Shown: in pieces, positions 1 through 8,414 of the stretch
Layout of the letters: every line of letters begins with the position of its first letter
How positions within the stretch are numbered: position 1 is the first letter of the stretch
DNA from: Schaedlerella arabinosiphila
GTDB taxonomy: Bacteria; Bacillota; Clostridia; Lachnospirales; Lachnospiraceae
NCBI RefSeq assembly: GCF_003885045.1
Contig: NZ_RHJS01000002.1
Span: 4,643,302-4,707,301 of the forward strand
DNA: 64,000 nt
Direction: 5' to 3'
Position numbers and translations under genes: made by a program
The notes under the pieces: model-generated
Databases searched by the model: none
Seen by the model: only the letters and a program-made list of their open reading frames with translations
Told to the model about the DNA's origin: nothing

Positions 1-2
1 CT

Positions 3-956
3 ATGCGTCTGTTCCAGTGCTTCGGACGAGGCGGTACCTGGGGCGGCGGAATCCTGATGGCTTACGAAAATGTACCGGAATCAAGGAGGAATTTCATTTC
101 CTGTATCCCGCAGATTGGACTGCCTATCGGATTCGGCCTTTCTTCTATCCTGATCGCGCTGCCGAATTATTTTCTGGATGAGAGCATCTTCTTTACATGG
201 GGATGGAGGATTCCGTTCCTGTCTGCCATCGTTCTGACTGTTATCGCAGTTCGCCTGAAGGGTGAAATGATGGAGACCGCGGACTTTAAGGCGGCTCAGG
301 CAAAATTGGAGCAGCAGGAAGCTGAGGGTAAAAAGGCAAAAGTTGGATTTGTCCACATGGTTAAAAATTACTGGCCGACATTGCTTCTCGGAAGCGGAAC
401 CAGGTGGGTTGACGGAACGTTCTACAACATTTTCATCGTATGGATTCTGTCTTACTGTACGGGATGGCTGGGAATGCCTCTGATCCAGACCTATATCATT
501 ACAATTATTGCCTGCATTTTCAAAATCCCGTTTACACTGTTCGGCGGCTGGTGTGCGCAGAAGCTTGGCAATACAAAGACTTTCGTAATCGGCGCTGCAT
601 CGTCTGCTGTCCTGAGTATCCCGACCTTGAAGGTCATCGAGATCAGCGGCGGCAATCTCTGGGTTACGATCATCGGAGTTGTTCTTGGATGGAGTATTGC
701 ATACAACCTGATCTGGGCCTGCATCGGCTCCCTCTGGTCTTCTTACTTTGAAACAGAGGTACGGTATTCCGGAATTTCCTTCGTGTACCATGTTCCCAGC
801 TTTTTAGTAGCGGGTATGGTTCCGACGATCTGTACCTTACTGATCAATTATGGAAACGGCGATACAATCTATGTTGGAATCTATTCCACAATCGTTGCAC
901 TGATCAGTTTGGTCTGCGCTGTTGTTCTTAAGAAACGTTTTGAGAAGGAAAAATAA
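3..956 (+). CDS. MHS-family MFS transporter, 5' truncated by window edge
   Basis: The frame is open to the first base, so the N-terminal helices of the gene lie outside the window and the ATG at base 3 is internal. The visible 317 residues begin with the MHS (metabolite:H+ symporter) signature region, R-x-FQCFGRGGTWGGGILMA-x-ENVPE-x-RR (family: RxxQGxxxGGExGGA..E..P..RR). A cytoplasmic loop rich in Lys/Glu/Ala follows around visible residues 88-116, then six hydrophobic helices and a basic tail ending KKRFEKEK. Relatives carry organic acids, shikimate, proline/betaine or aromatic acids with protons; the substrate cannot be told from sequence. Two hairpin terminators follow the stop. Confident of the family, not of the substrate. 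Confidence 0.85.
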   Translation: MRLFQCFGRGGTWGGGILMAYENVPESRRNFISCIPQIGLPIGFGLSSILIALPNYFLDESIFFTWGWRIPFLSAIVLTVIAVRLKGEMMETADFKAAQAKLEQQEAEGKKAKVGFVHMVKNYWPTLLLGSGTRWVDGTFYNIFIVWILSYCTGWLGMPLIQTYIITIIACIFKIPFTLFGGWCAQKLGNTKTFVIGAASSAVLSIPTLKVIEISGGNLWVTIIGVVLGWSIAYNLIWACIGSLWSSYFETEVRYSGISFVYHVPSFLVAGMVPTICTLLINYGNGDTIYVGIYSTIVALISLVCAVVLKKRFEKEK

Positions 957-993
957 TTCTTCTTTTCGAAAAGTCACAATTTCCATTCATGCT

Positions 994-1078
994 GAAAACC
1001 TGCCGTTAGCGGGTTTTCTGTATGCGCTGGTATGCAAAAGCCATCCGACGGTTGTACCAAAATCGGCGGATGGCTTTT
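994..1078 (+). terminator. Two hairpin terminators in tandem
   Basis: The first hairpin is GAAAACCTGC (994-1003) pairing with GCGGGTTTTC (1009-1018), with one G-U pair. The second is AAAAGCCATCCG (1036-1047) with CGGATGGCTTTT (1067-1078), perfect over 12 bp and A/T-flanked so it can work on both strands. It separates the transporter from the convergent MerR gene. Confidence 0.8.
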
Positions 1079-1091
1079 TATGCGAATGGGG

Positions 1092-1454
1092 TCAGGTCTT
1101 TCTTTCTTCGATCTTTTTCTCGTAAATATGGATCTTTTCGTCCAGATTGCGCAGATATCCCTCCCATTTTTTCTGTTCCTCCAATACGGATTCTCTGTGC
1201 CGGACCAGCAGGGCCATACGCTCCTCCACGGTGCTGTCGCCCTGATACCGCAGGTCGGAATAATGCCGGATGTCCCGGAGCAGCATTCCGGTATCTTTGA
1301 GACGCTGCAGGAATTTGACCCATTCGATGTCGTCCTCGCTGTAGTCCCGCCTTCCGGCCGGGTCCCGGTTTACACGCAGCAGGCCCTTTTTTTCATAGTA
1401 GCGGAGCGCGGAGGCGCTGATGCCTGCGGCTTCGGAAAATTTACTGATAATCAT
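1092..1454 (-). CDS. MerR-family regulator, AdhR/NmlR-like
   Basis: This 120-residue protein has an N-terminal winged HTH (IISKFSEAAGISASALRYYE), the GR-x-DY-x-E-x-DIEWVKFLQRLKDTGM segment typical of the AdhR/NmlR branch, and a C-terminal dimerisation coiled coil ending in a basic/acidic helix. AdhR-type proteins of Bacillus sense formaldehyde or methylglyoxal through a Cys at the 'CLK' position. Here that segment reads QRLK, and the protein has no cysteine at all, so thiol sensing of that kind is excluded. The likely target is the 19-bp-spacer promoter of the carboxymuconolactone-decarboxylase-like gene 1.3 kb away, an association also seen in Bacillus (adhR with yraC). Family certain; target inferred. 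Confidence 0.85.
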   Translation of the reverse strand: MIISKFSEAAGISASALRYYEKKGLLRVNRDPAGRRDYSEDDIEWVKFLQRLKDTGMLLRDIRHYSDLRYQGDSTVEERMALLVRHRESVLEEQKKWEGYLRNLDEKIHIYEKKIEERKT

Positions 1455-1561
1455 GGGGAACCTCTTTTCTGAAATTTATATTCATAATAATCTCTTTATT
1501 TGAATATACTTTAATATGGCAGCATCATCATAAGTAAAAATGATGTATTGAACTTTTATAC

Positions 1562-1589
1562 TTGACATTCAGTCTCAATATGTTATACT
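1562..1589 (+). promoter_or_regulatory. Strong sigma-A promoter of the Abi locus
   Basis: TTGACA at 1562-1567, a 16-bp spacer and TATACT at 1584-1589 with an extended -10 TG at 1581-1582. It is one of the best promoters in the window and lies about 140 bp upstream of the Abi start codon, leaving a long structured leader. Confidence 0.8.
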
Positions 1590-1595
1590 ACTTGT

Positions 1596-1725
1596 ATAAG
1601 AGATTGCCAGTTTGTCCTCCGGTGTCCTTCGGGCCCGGGGGCTTTTTATTCCCGCGAAGCAACGAGTCAAGCAGCCATGCTTGCATGGATATTTGGCGAC
1701 TGCCGCGGGGTCTTTAACTTGGAGG
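1596..1725 (+). ncRNA. Structured leader RNA with internal terminator, upstream of Abi gene
   Basis: The RNA starts near 1596. Hairpin 1 is CCTCCGG (1616-1622) with CCGGGGG (1635-1641), capped by a C(UUCG)G tetraloop and followed by CTTTTTATT, a complete intrinsic terminator. Downstream a long-range stem CCCGCG (1651-1656) with CGCGGG (1704-1709) encloses GCAG/CTGC (1671-1674/1700-1703) and CCATG/CATGG (1675-1679/1684-1688). Bases 1646-1695 recur at 31376-31422 and partly at 12833-12861. Promoter, RNA, terminator and then a HEPN toxin-like gene is the arrangement of type III toxin-antitoxin loci, and a structured 'abiF RNA' is known upstream of related genes. Membership in that family is inferred. 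Confidence 0.55.
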
Positions 1726-1729
1726 TACT

Positions 1730-2695
1730 ATGGCTGAAAAAAATTATAAGTCCTATAGGCAGCAATTGAATATTCTCCGCTCCCGCGGCATGATAATCGG
1801 CAAGGGTTCCCAGGGCTCCCGCGCAATGCGCATATTAGAACGTGAAAATTACTACAGTATAATCAATGGCTATAAGGAGTTGTTCCTTGCCGAAAAAGCA
1901 GCCCCGGGTTCTGAGGAAAAATATAAAAGCGGAACCACATTTGAGGAAGTGTATGCTCTATATAATTTCGACCGCAATATTCGGAATATATATCTAAAAT
2001 ATCTTCTAAAGCTCGAAAACACATTCAAAACCGTAATCGCCCACGAATTTTCAGCATTATATGGCTATGATAATTATTTGAAAATCGAGAATTTTAACAA
2101 TTCTACTGAAAAAAGCATCTCCTCTTCTATAAAATTAATCGGAGACATACAGCAGGAAATCGCCCGTCAGATGACCAAACACCATCAAGTCGTAACCCAC
2201 TATATGACCGAGCATGGGTATATTCCGCTGTGGGTTCTTGTCAACGTTCTGACCTTCGGAAAAATCGAATATTTTTTCAAAAATATGAAGCCATCCGACA
2301 GAACCGCTGCAGCAAAACAATTTGGACTGCTGCCGGACGAGCTTTCAAAATTCATGCATATGCTTGCACTTGCCCGGAACAAATGCGCCCATGATGAACG
2401 CTTTTATGATATGAGATTTAAAGAACGAATCCATACCAAAAGTATTAAAAATTTTTCTGCACTCGGCATCAAAAGGGCTGCTGACGGCTCTTATACATAT
2501 GGAACCAATGATACCTATGCCATAGCCATCATGTTTGCACTTCTGCTGAACAAAACCGATTTAAAGGAATTTGTCTCAGCAATGAAATCAGCCTTTAAAA
2601 AACTGCAGAAACAAGTTCATACCGTCCCTGCGTCGGAGATTTTGTTTATCATGGGTTATGGCAGCAATTGGGATAACCTGCTGAATTTAAAATAA
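1730..2695 (+). CDS. Abi family (AbiD/AbiF-type) HEPN protein
   Basis: A 321-residue Abi_2-family protein. The diagnostic N-terminal block is YRQQLNILRSRGMIIG followed by RAMRILERENYYSIINGY; in the middle is FDRNIRNIYLKYLLKLENTFKT; the C-terminal half carries the HEPN-type motif ALARNKCAHDERF (R-x4-6-H), the expected RNase residues. Family members abort phage infection or act as RNases controlled by an RNA. The SD GGAGGT is 4 bases before ATG. The gene is monocistronic and read through the leader terminator at 1616-1650, so toxin expression should be a fraction of leader transcription. Family call is firm; an antiphage role is inferred. Confidence 0.85.
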   Translation: MAEKNYKSYRQQLNILRSRGMIIGKGSQGSRAMRILERENYYSIINGYKELFLAEKAAPGSEEKYKSGTTFEEVYALYNFDRNIRNIYLKYLLKLENTFKTVIAHEFSALYGYDNYLKIENFNNSTEKSISSSIKLIGDIQQEIARQMTKHHQVVTHYMTEHGYIPLWVLVNVLTFGKIEYFFKNMKPSDRTAAAKQFGLLPDELSKFMHMLALARNKCAHDERFYDMRFKERIHTKSIKNFSALGIKRAADGSYTYGTNDTYAIAIMFALLLNKTDLKEFVSAMKSAFKKLQKQVHTVPASEILFIMGYGSNWDNLLNLK

Positions 2696-2732
2696 CCCCT
2701 TCTAACCTCTTTCCTGATTTTCAAAAAAATGC

Positions 2733-2763
2733 TTGACTTCGACTATAGTCTAAGATTTATCCT
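2733..2763 (+). promoter_or_regulatory. MerR-type promoter with 19-bp spacer and dyad
   Basis: TTGACT (2733-2738) and TATCCT (2758-2763) are separated by 19 bp, the overlong spacing that MerR activators correct by twisting DNA. Within the spacer is the perfect palindrome GACTATAGTC (2741-2750). It precedes the carboxymuconolactone-decarboxylase-like gene by 100 bp. The nearby MerR at 1092-1454 is the obvious regulator. Confidence 0.65.
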
Positions 2764-2863
2764 TTCCTCGAAAGCGTATGAACCGCAGCCCGCAGGGCAC
2801 GGCCCCGTCTGCTGTTCTCAATTCGCTGTCATTTTATTCTATCAGATACGGAGGAAAATTCGA

Positions 2864-3232
2864 ATGGAAAAAACAAGATTTGAAACAGGCATGGAACTTT
2901 TAAAACAGATCGACGGGCAGGGGGGAGAAGCGGTGATTCGTTCTCTGGAACAGGTCTCGCCGGATCTGGGGCGGTACATTGTGGAATTTGCCTTTGGGGA
3001 TATCTATGCAAGGGAAGGATTGACCCTGCAGGAGCGGGAAATGATCACCCTTGCCAGCCTGCTCACTGCTGGGAGCTGCCACCCTCAGTTGGAGGTCCAT
3101 ATTGCGGCTGCGCTGCATGTGGGAATCAGCCCTGAGAAAATCCTGGAAACTTTCCTGCAGTGCATTCCATACACCGGCTTCCCGAAAGTGTTAAACGCGG
3201 TTTACTCTGCGAAGAAGGTATTGAAGCTCTAA
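2864..3232 (+). CDS. Carboxymuconolactone decarboxylase family (AhpD-like) protein
   Basis: 122 residues from the ATG at 2864, preceded by GGAGG. It is a single CMD domain: LTLQEREMITLASLLTAGSC followed by the helix HPQLEVHIAAALHVGISPEKILE and a C-terminal FPKVLNAV. It lacks the CxxC pair of AhpD; a single Cys follows 'TAGS'. Relatives include the YraC-type proteins co-regulated with aldehyde detoxification by AdhR. The MerR-type promoter just upstream fits electrophile or aldehyde stress. The precise reaction is unknown. Confidence 0.8.
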   Translation: MEKTRFETGMELLKQIDGQGGEAVIRSLEQVSPDLGRYIVEFAFGDIYAREGLTLQEREMITLASLLTAGSCHPQLEVHIAAALHVGISPEKILETFLQCIPYTGFPKVLNAVYSAKKVLKL

Positions 3233-3363
3233 AACCTGTCCCATATTTTTACACAGGATGAGGGTGTAAAAGACAGCTTTGCAGCGGCAGGTTTAAGAGC
3301 GGTTTCCGGCTGTTCCGGGAATGCAGGACCGGATTCGCCGGAAACGCTCATGGCCGCCGTTTG

Positions 3364-4164
3364 CTATATGTGCAGGTCTTTTTTGTCAAATATCATAATT
3401 CCCAATGTATAAAATACGACTGCACCTGCCAGAAGGACCAGTATGCCGGCGGCAGCACCGCTCTCCTTTGCAATGATGCCGTCCGGATGGAACAATGTGA
3501 AGAATGTAAAATATTTTGCTTTTTCCGCATCGCCGCCCACATTGGCAAGCATCTGCAGCACGTACATAAATATCGGAATCCCCGCCCCGAACGCCACGCT
3601 GTATTTTGTATCTGAAAATATGCAGGAAGAGAGAAAGCATATGCTCCCAATGAACAGATGGAGGCACAGCAGCCCGCCGTTCAGTATGAGAAGCTCCGTC
3701 ACATCCAGTTCCCCCGGAAAACCGCTCATTGCGCAGATTATTTCCAGAATCGTGATGTAGAAAACCAGCAGCAAGATTCCGCTTACAAGCACCTTCATCT
3801 GGGTAAACGCAATGGTCCGCCGTTTTACAGGCGCGGCAGCCAGCAGAGCCATAGACCCCTTGTCCACATATTTTGCAATCAGGGCGTTTCCCCGCAGTAT
3901 GCAGAATAACATGGGAAAAATCAGCAGTATAAATCCATAGAGGTAGGAAACCATAAATCCCAGAAGCGAAGCGGCATTTGCCGTCATACCGACCGCCGCC
4001 ATTAATTCCGGCATGGCTTCCGTAAAGCTGTCCAGCGTTTTCATCAGTTCCGGGTCGTACATGCTGATAATCACGGAAACATACAGGGTAATGACCGCGG
4101 CGAAAATGATCAGCAGTTTTATGCTTCCTTTCATTTCACGTTTATACAGCGCCATGTTCATCAT
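3364..4164 (-). CDS. ABC-2 type exporter permease
   Basis: About 266 residues with six hydrophobic segments: one near residues 20-40, then 80-110, 120-150, 155-180, 190-220 and 235-260. A cytoplasmic N-terminus ALYKREMKGS is typical of ABC-2 permeases. The start is taken at 4164 because GGAGGT lies 8 bases before that ATG. It overlaps the 3' end of the ATPase gene by 23 bp, so the two are translationally coupled and form one exporter. Relatives export antibiotics, lipids or peptides; no resistance marker is visible. Confidence 0.85.
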   Translation of the reverse strand: MMNMALYKREMKGSIKLLIIFAAVITLYVSVIISMYDPELMKTLDSFTEAMPELMAAVGMTANAASLLGFMVSYLYGFILLIFPMLFCILRGNALIAKYVDKGSMALLAAAPVKRRTIAFTQMKVLVSGILLLVFYITILEIICAMSGFPGELDVTELLILNGGLLCLHLFIGSICFLSSCIFSDTKYSVAFGAGIPIFMYVLQMLANVGGDAEKAKYFTFFTLFHPDGIIAKESGAAAGILVLLAGAVVFYTLGIMIFDKKDLHI

Positions 4165-4975
4165 GCTTCTCACCTCCGTAATAGTTCATAAAGATTTCTT
4201 CCAGGCTTTGCTTCGTCGTCACAGTCACTTTCAATCCATCGCGCACCCCGTTGAAATCTGCAGCAAATGCTTCGGCGGCAGATTCATTTTCCAGGGTTAC
4301 GGTGTAGCTGCGGGTATGGCGTTCACGCAGCGCCGCGGCAGCGTCAACAGCCACCATCCTGCCTGTCCGTATGATTCCGATGCGGTCGCAGGTTCGTTCC
4401 ACTTCCTCAAACATATGGCTTGACATCAGGATCGTCTTGCCCTGTTTTTTTTCTTCCGCTACCAGATCAATGAACCTGTTCTGCATCAGCGGGTCCAGGC
4501 CGCTGGTTGGCTCGTCCAGAATCAGGATGTCCGGGTCATGCATAAAAGCGGCAACGATTCCCAGTTTTTGTTTCATCCCTTTGCTCATCTTTTTGATCTT
4601 GCTTTTGGGGTCCAATTCAAAGCGTTCCAGCAGATCCTCCTTACGGGTCTGTGAACCGATTCCGCGGTATTGGGCGATAAATTTCAAAAACTCCGCGCCG
4701 GATATGCCTTCAAAAAAACTGATCTCACCGGGTATGTAGCCCAGCCTTGCCTGCACTTTGTCCCTTTCCCTCCAGCAGTCCAGACCGTTTATGGTGCAGC
4801 TCCCTGACTTCGGTTTCAGAAACCCCATTAAATGCCGTATGGTGGTTGTTTTTCCGGCCCCGTTGGGCCCAAGAAATCCGAATGCTTCCCCCTGGTCCAC
4901 ATGAAAGGATACGTCAAACACACCTTTTCCGCCTCCATAATCGCGGACAAGGTTTTCGATTTTCATGGCGTTCAT
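4142..4975 (-). CDS. ABC transporter ATP-binding protein (exporter, CcmA/NatA type)
   Basis: 277 residues with Walker A GPNGAGKTT (residues 37-45), Q-loop region, signature MSKGMKQKLG, Walker B ILILDEPTSGLD and H-loop SSHMFEE. The C-terminal ~70 residues form the extra domain common to multidrug/bacteriocin-immunity ATPases. The SD GAGGAGGAG is just upstream of ATG 4975. It pairs with the overlapping permease at 3364-4164. The gene is divergent from the old-yellow-enzyme gene; the 230-bp interval holds both promoters. Confidence 0.9.
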   Translation of the reverse strand: MNAMKIENLVRDYGGGKGVFDVSFHVDQGEAFGFLGPNGAGKTTTIRHLMGFLKPKSGSCTINGLDCWRERDKVQARLGYIPGEISFFEGISGAEFLKFIAQYRGIGSQTRKEDLLERFELDPKSKIKKMSKGMKQKLGIVAAFMHDPDILILDEPTSGLDPLMQNRFIDLVAEEKKQGKTILMSSHMFEEVERTCDRIGIIRTGRMVAVDAAAALRERHTRSYTVTLENESAAEAFAADFNGVRDGLKVTVTTKQSLEEIFMNYYGGEKHDEHGAV

Positions 4976-5134
4976 AGATACTCCTCCTCATATAATTACT
5001 TCTTCCTTGAATTTGTGGTTTGATCTGTTCGGTTAATTTAGAGTATATCGGTTTGTCTCAAAATTACAAGACCCCTTGATATGAAAATATAAATAATGCA
5101 GAAAAAAATCTGCCAGGTCTTTCCCGGCAGAATC

Positions 5135-5163
5135 TTGTCCCCGAATACCGGATGTGCTATAGT
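5135..5163 (+). promoter_or_regulatory. Promoter of the flavin oxidoreductase gene
   Basis: TTGTCC (5135-5140), 17-bp spacer, TATAGT (5158-5163) with extended -10 TGC. It ends 43 bp before the ATG at 5207. Confidence 0.65.
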
Positions 5164-5206
5164 GGACATATAATTGCAGGCGGCTGCAGAAAAAGGAGGT
5201 ATTTTT

Positions 5207-7291
5207 ATGAGCAATCGCTATGAAACCCTGTTTACGCCGTTTAAGATCGGCAATTGCGAGATCCGCAACCGGATCGTGATTCCCGCCATGGAGGGAACCA
5301 ACATCATCGAGAATATGTTTGTCACGAAGTACAATGAAAAGGCGCACGATTACTACATTGAGCGTGCTAAAAACAATGTAGGTCTTTTCATTCCCGGAAT
5401 GATCCCTGTGTATTCCATGATGATGGGAAAATGGCTGCATAAGAATAAGAAAGCCTTCTGGCAGGCAGACCCGCTGATCCGGGAGATCCATCACAACGGG
5501 GCGAAAATTTTCTTCCAGCTCGGAGCCGGTTTTGCGGGCAGGAACTACACGCTTCCGGCACAGATGCTGAAGGTTGCGGGCAGCCCGGTTCTGAAAAAGC
5601 TTACCAATCCGCTGCTTCACCTCAACGAAATGATGGTCGCTCCGGACGACGGCCTGCCCATGGTCTGGGCGCCCCAGTTTTCCACCCGCGCGCTGACTGT
5701 CGATGAGATCCATGCCTATGTGGAAGGCTACGCAAAATCCGCAAAGCTGTGTAAGGAGATCGGAGTAGACGGGGTGGAGGTTCATGCAGTCCACGAAGGC
5801 TATCTGATGGACCAGTTCACACTTCCTTATATGAACCACCGGACGGACGAGTACGGCGGCTCCTTCGAAAACCGCTATCGTTTTGCGGTTGAAGTGGTGA
5901 AAGCTATTAAAAAAGAATGCGGAAACGATTATCCTGTCATGCTTCGGTACAGCGTGACTTCGAAAGCCATTGACTTTAAGGTGGGAGCCGTTCCAGGTGA
6001 GGAGTTTACAGAAATCGGAAGGGATCTGGCAGAAAGCGAAAAAGCCGCGAAATACCTGCAGGATGCGGGATATGACGCCCTGAACTGTGACAACGGCACC
6101 TACGATTCCTGGTATTGGGCTCATCCCCCGGTGTACATGCCGCTCAACTGCAACCTGGAGGAAGCAGAGCATATCTCCCGGTTTGTGGATATCCCGATCA
6201 TCGTCGCAGGCAGAATGCAGCCTGACGCTGCGGAAAAATCCATTCAGGAGGGGAAGATTGACGCCGTAGCCATCGGAAGGCAGTTGCTTTGCGACGGCAA
6301 ATACATTACCAAGCTGAAAGAAGGCCGGGAAGATGATATCCGTCCATGTATTTCCTGCCACAACGCCTGTCTCCCGGTTGCCTATTTCAAAAATTCGGGC
6401 GCCATTATGGACACGGCCGACGCTGCAACTCAAGGGCACTGCGCTTTGAATCCGAGAGCCTTTGAAGAGAAAAAATACAAACTGGTGAAAGCAAAATTTC
6501 CGAAGAAGATTGCGGTCATCGGCGGCGGAATCGCCGGAATGCAGGCTGCGATCCTCCTGTCTGAGAGAGGCCATCAGGTTGACCTTTATGAAAAAACCGA
6601 TGCCCTGGGCGGCGTCTTTATCGCTGCTGCCGCTCCATCCTTCAAGGAGAAGGACAAGGAACTGCTGGCATGGTACCGCAGGAAACTGGAAGCTTCGTCG
6701 GTTTCTGTTCATCTGAATACGGAAGTCCGCAGTCTGAAAGATCTTTCTGCAGATAAATATGTCATTGCGGTGGGCGCAAAACCGCGAAAGCTGCCTGTGC
6801 CCGGCTTTGAAAAGGGAATCGAAGCCATCGAATATCTGAATGGGATCAAAGAACCCGGACAGAAGGTAGCCGTCATCGGCGGCGGGCTGACCGGATGTGA
6901 GATTGCCTACGACCTGGCTCTGAAAGGCCGGGAACCCATGATCGTGGAGATGACGGACGATCTGGTGAAGGCAGTGGGAATCTGCGCCGCCAATTCCGAA
7001 TGCCTGCGTGATCTGGTGCGTTTCCATAAGATTCCGGTTTATCTGGAAAGCACCCTCAAAGAGATCCGGGACGGAAGTATTTTGATCTCTACGGTAAACG
7101 GAGATCAGGAAATCGCATGTGATTCGGTGATTCTCTCCGTTGGCTATACGCCTGACCAGTCCTTATACCGGCCGGCAGCCGATGGAAAAAAGGACGGAAA
7201 CAGCCGTATTCATGTCCTTGGGGATGCCCAGGCGGTCGGAAACCTCAAGAAAGCCATCTGGGGGGCTTATGACCTGGGTGTCAGCCTGTAG
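5207..7291 (+). CDS. Old-yellow-enzyme family NAD(P)H:flavin oxidoreductase, 2-enoate/dienoyl-CoA reductase type
   Basis: 694 residues from ATG 5207, preceded by AAAGGAGG. Residues 1-370 form an FMN-binding TIM barrel (GVEVHAVHEGYLMDQF, the YGGSFENRYRF motif, PIIVAGR). A 4Fe-4S site follows, CISCHNAC...C. The rest is an FAD/NAD(P)H module with two dinucleotide motifs, AVIGGGIAGMQAA and AVIGGGLTGCEIA. Family members include 2-enoate reductase, FldZ, BaiH/BaiCD bile-acid reductases and 2,4-dienoyl-CoA reductase, which reduce activated C=C bonds in anaerobes. Substrate unknown. Monocistronic, with its own promoter and terminator. Confidence 0.9.
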   Translation: MSNRYETLFTPFKIGNCEIRNRIVIPAMEGTNIIENMFVTKYNEKAHDYYIERAKNNVGLFIPGMIPVYSMMMGKWLHKNKKAFWQADPLIREIHHNGAKIFFQLGAGFAGRNYTLPAQMLKVAGSPVLKKLTNPLLHLNEMMVAPDDGLPMVWAPQFSTRALTVDEIHAYVEGYAKSAKLCKEIGVDGVEVHAVHEGYLMDQFTLPYMNHRTDEYGGSFENRYRFAVEVVKAIKKECGNDYPVMLRYSVTSKAIDFKVGAVPGEEFTEIGRDLAESEKAAKYLQDAGYDALNCDNGTYDSWYWAHPPVYMPLNCNLEEAEHISRFVDIPIIVAGRMQPDAAEKSIQEGKIDAVAIGRQLLCDGKYITKLKEGREDDIRPCISCHNACLPVAYFKNSGAIMDTADAATQGHCALNPRAFEEKKYKLVKAKFPKKIAVIGGGIAGMQAAILLSERGHQVDLYEKTDALGGVFIAAAAPSFKEKDKELLAWYRRKLEASSVSVHLNTEVRSLKDLSADKYVIAVGAKPRKLPVPGFEKGIEAIEYLNGIKEPGQKVAVIGGGLTGCEIAYDLALKGREPMIVEMTDDLVKAVGICAANSECLRDLVRFHKIPVYLESTLKEIRDGSILISTVNGDQEIACDSVILSVGYTPDQSLYRPAADGKKDGNSRIHVLGDAQAVGNLKKAIWGAYDLGVSL

Positions 7292-7329
7292 CTTCAGTGC
7301 GTCCCGGTTTAACATGTGAATCTTTCATT

Positions 7330-7365
7330 ACAGGGAGGGAGATTGATCTGTCTCCCTGTTTGTTT
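7330..7365 (+). terminator. Terminator of the flavin oxidoreductase gene
   Basis: ACAGGGAG (7330-7337) pairs with CTCCCTGT (7352-7359), an inner AGAT/ATCT extends the stem, and TTTGTTTTT follows. Confidence 0.8.
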
Positions 7366-7460
7366 TTGCAGCCCTTCTATGCTGCCGGCATACAGCATTG
7401 CAAATGTATTCCATGTGATGATTGAAGATCTGTTTGATTTCAGGGAACTATGACGGCGTG

Positions 7461-8180
7461 TCATTTCCATGCAATCGCCTGGCTGACAAATTCGGCCGTT
7501 CCTTCTCCGCCAGCCTGATCAATATTGCGTTTCATGCGCTCGTCGCTGACATACATTTCCCCTAGTCCGCGCAGGATTTCATCCGTGCAGGTGTAATAAT
7601 TTTCCGTGATAAATGCCTGCAGCTCTCTGACCTTCTCCTGGGCCTCTCTGCTGCCGGGCGGCAGCTCTCTGATGGAGCCCATTTCCGCAAACAAAGACAT
7701 CATCCTGTCTGCTGCCATTTCCATTTCCTCATCCGTCCTTCCTTTTCTTTTTTGCTCATACTCGGCGTATGCCTGGGTAGTTCCCCATTTTTCCCGGACC
7801 TCCTGGGCGTACCGGTCATACTCTGTTTTTTGAAATGCCTGAAAATTCATCTGATCTGTTCCTCCTTTTTGGGCCTCACGGGCCAAAGAAATCAACCTGT
7901 CGATACGGGTGCGCTGCAGCTCCAATAATCTGATCTGCTGGTCAAGCGCCTCTTTCGGGTCAAATTCCGGATTGTCCAGGATGGCTTTGATTTCCTTCAG
8001 CGGAAACTGCAGCTCCCGAAAGAATAAAATATTCTGCAGGCGTCTCAGCGCGGCGCCGTCATAAAGCCGATAGCCTGCTTCCGTTACCCTTGAGGGCTTT
8101 AGTAAACCGATTGCGTCATAGTGGTGGAGCGCGCGGACGCTGATTCCTGTAAGCCTGCTCACCTCGTGTACCGTCTGCAT
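7461..8180 (-). CDS. MerR-family regulator with TipAS antibiotic-recognition domain
   Basis: 239 residues. The N-terminal MerR HTH is VHEVSRLTGISVRALHHYD; a coiled coil spans about residues 75-110; a TipAS domain follows from ~120 (EYDRYAQEVREKWG-x-TQAY-x-EYE, then the ENYYTCTDEILRGLGEMYVSDERM block). TipA-type proteins bind thiopeptides and other drugs in the C-terminal globin-like domain and activate their own promoter. The autoregulatory site is at 8214-8244. No drug pump is adjacent in the same orientation, so it may act mainly on itself or in trans. Confidence 0.9.
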   Translation of the reverse strand: MQTVHEVSRLTGISVRALHHYDAIGLLKPSRVTEAGYRLYDGAALRRLQNILFFRELQFPLKEIKAILDNPEFDPKEALDQQIRLLELQRTRIDRLISLAREAQKGGTDQMNFQAFQKTEYDRYAQEVREKWGTTQAYAEYEQKRKGRTDEEMEMAADRMMSLFAEMGSIRELPPGSREAQEKVRELQAFITENYYTCTDEILRGLGEMYVSDERMKRNIDQAGGEGTAEFVSQAIAWK

Positions 8181-8213
8181 ATTCCTTTCTCCCTTCTTTA
8201 TGACCTGTTTAGA

Positions 8214-8244
8214 AGTATATACTATGACGCAGCGTCAGAGTCAA
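8214..8244 (-). promoter_or_regulatory. MerR-type autoregulated promoter of the TipAS regulator
   Basis: On the minus strand TTGACT (complement of 8239-8244) and TATACT (complement of 8214-8219) are 19 bp apart. The spacer holds the perfect palindrome TGACGCTGCGTCA. Long spacer plus dyad is the hallmark of a MerR-activated promoter. Confidence 0.75.
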
Positions 8245-8364
8245 CCTGAAATTTGATTTTTTAATTTTCTATTCACAGTAATAAAAACTGGCTGTCAAAT
8301 TCGTCAAACCAAGCTTGCAAGAATCTGATGGACCGTTTTTATCTGACTGGAATCGTAATTTTTC

Positions 8365-8393
8365 TTTACAAATATACTACTATATAGTATAAT
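8365..8393 (+). promoter_or_regulatory. MarR promoter with overlapping operator
   Basis: TTTACA (8365-8370), 17-bp spacer and TATAAT (8388-8393). The dyad ATACTA-N5-TAGTAT (8374-8390) fills the spacer, as expected for autorepression by the MarR protein encoded 22 bp downstream. Confidence 0.75.
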
Positions 8394-8414
8394 CCTATCT
8401 AGGAGGAATGTGGT

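Noticed and set aside
5033..7027. 664-codon open frame antisense to the flavin oxidoreductase
   Set aside because: No recognisable motif, His/Arg/Phe-rich shadow composition, and the sense strand encodes a complete, motif-rich protein.
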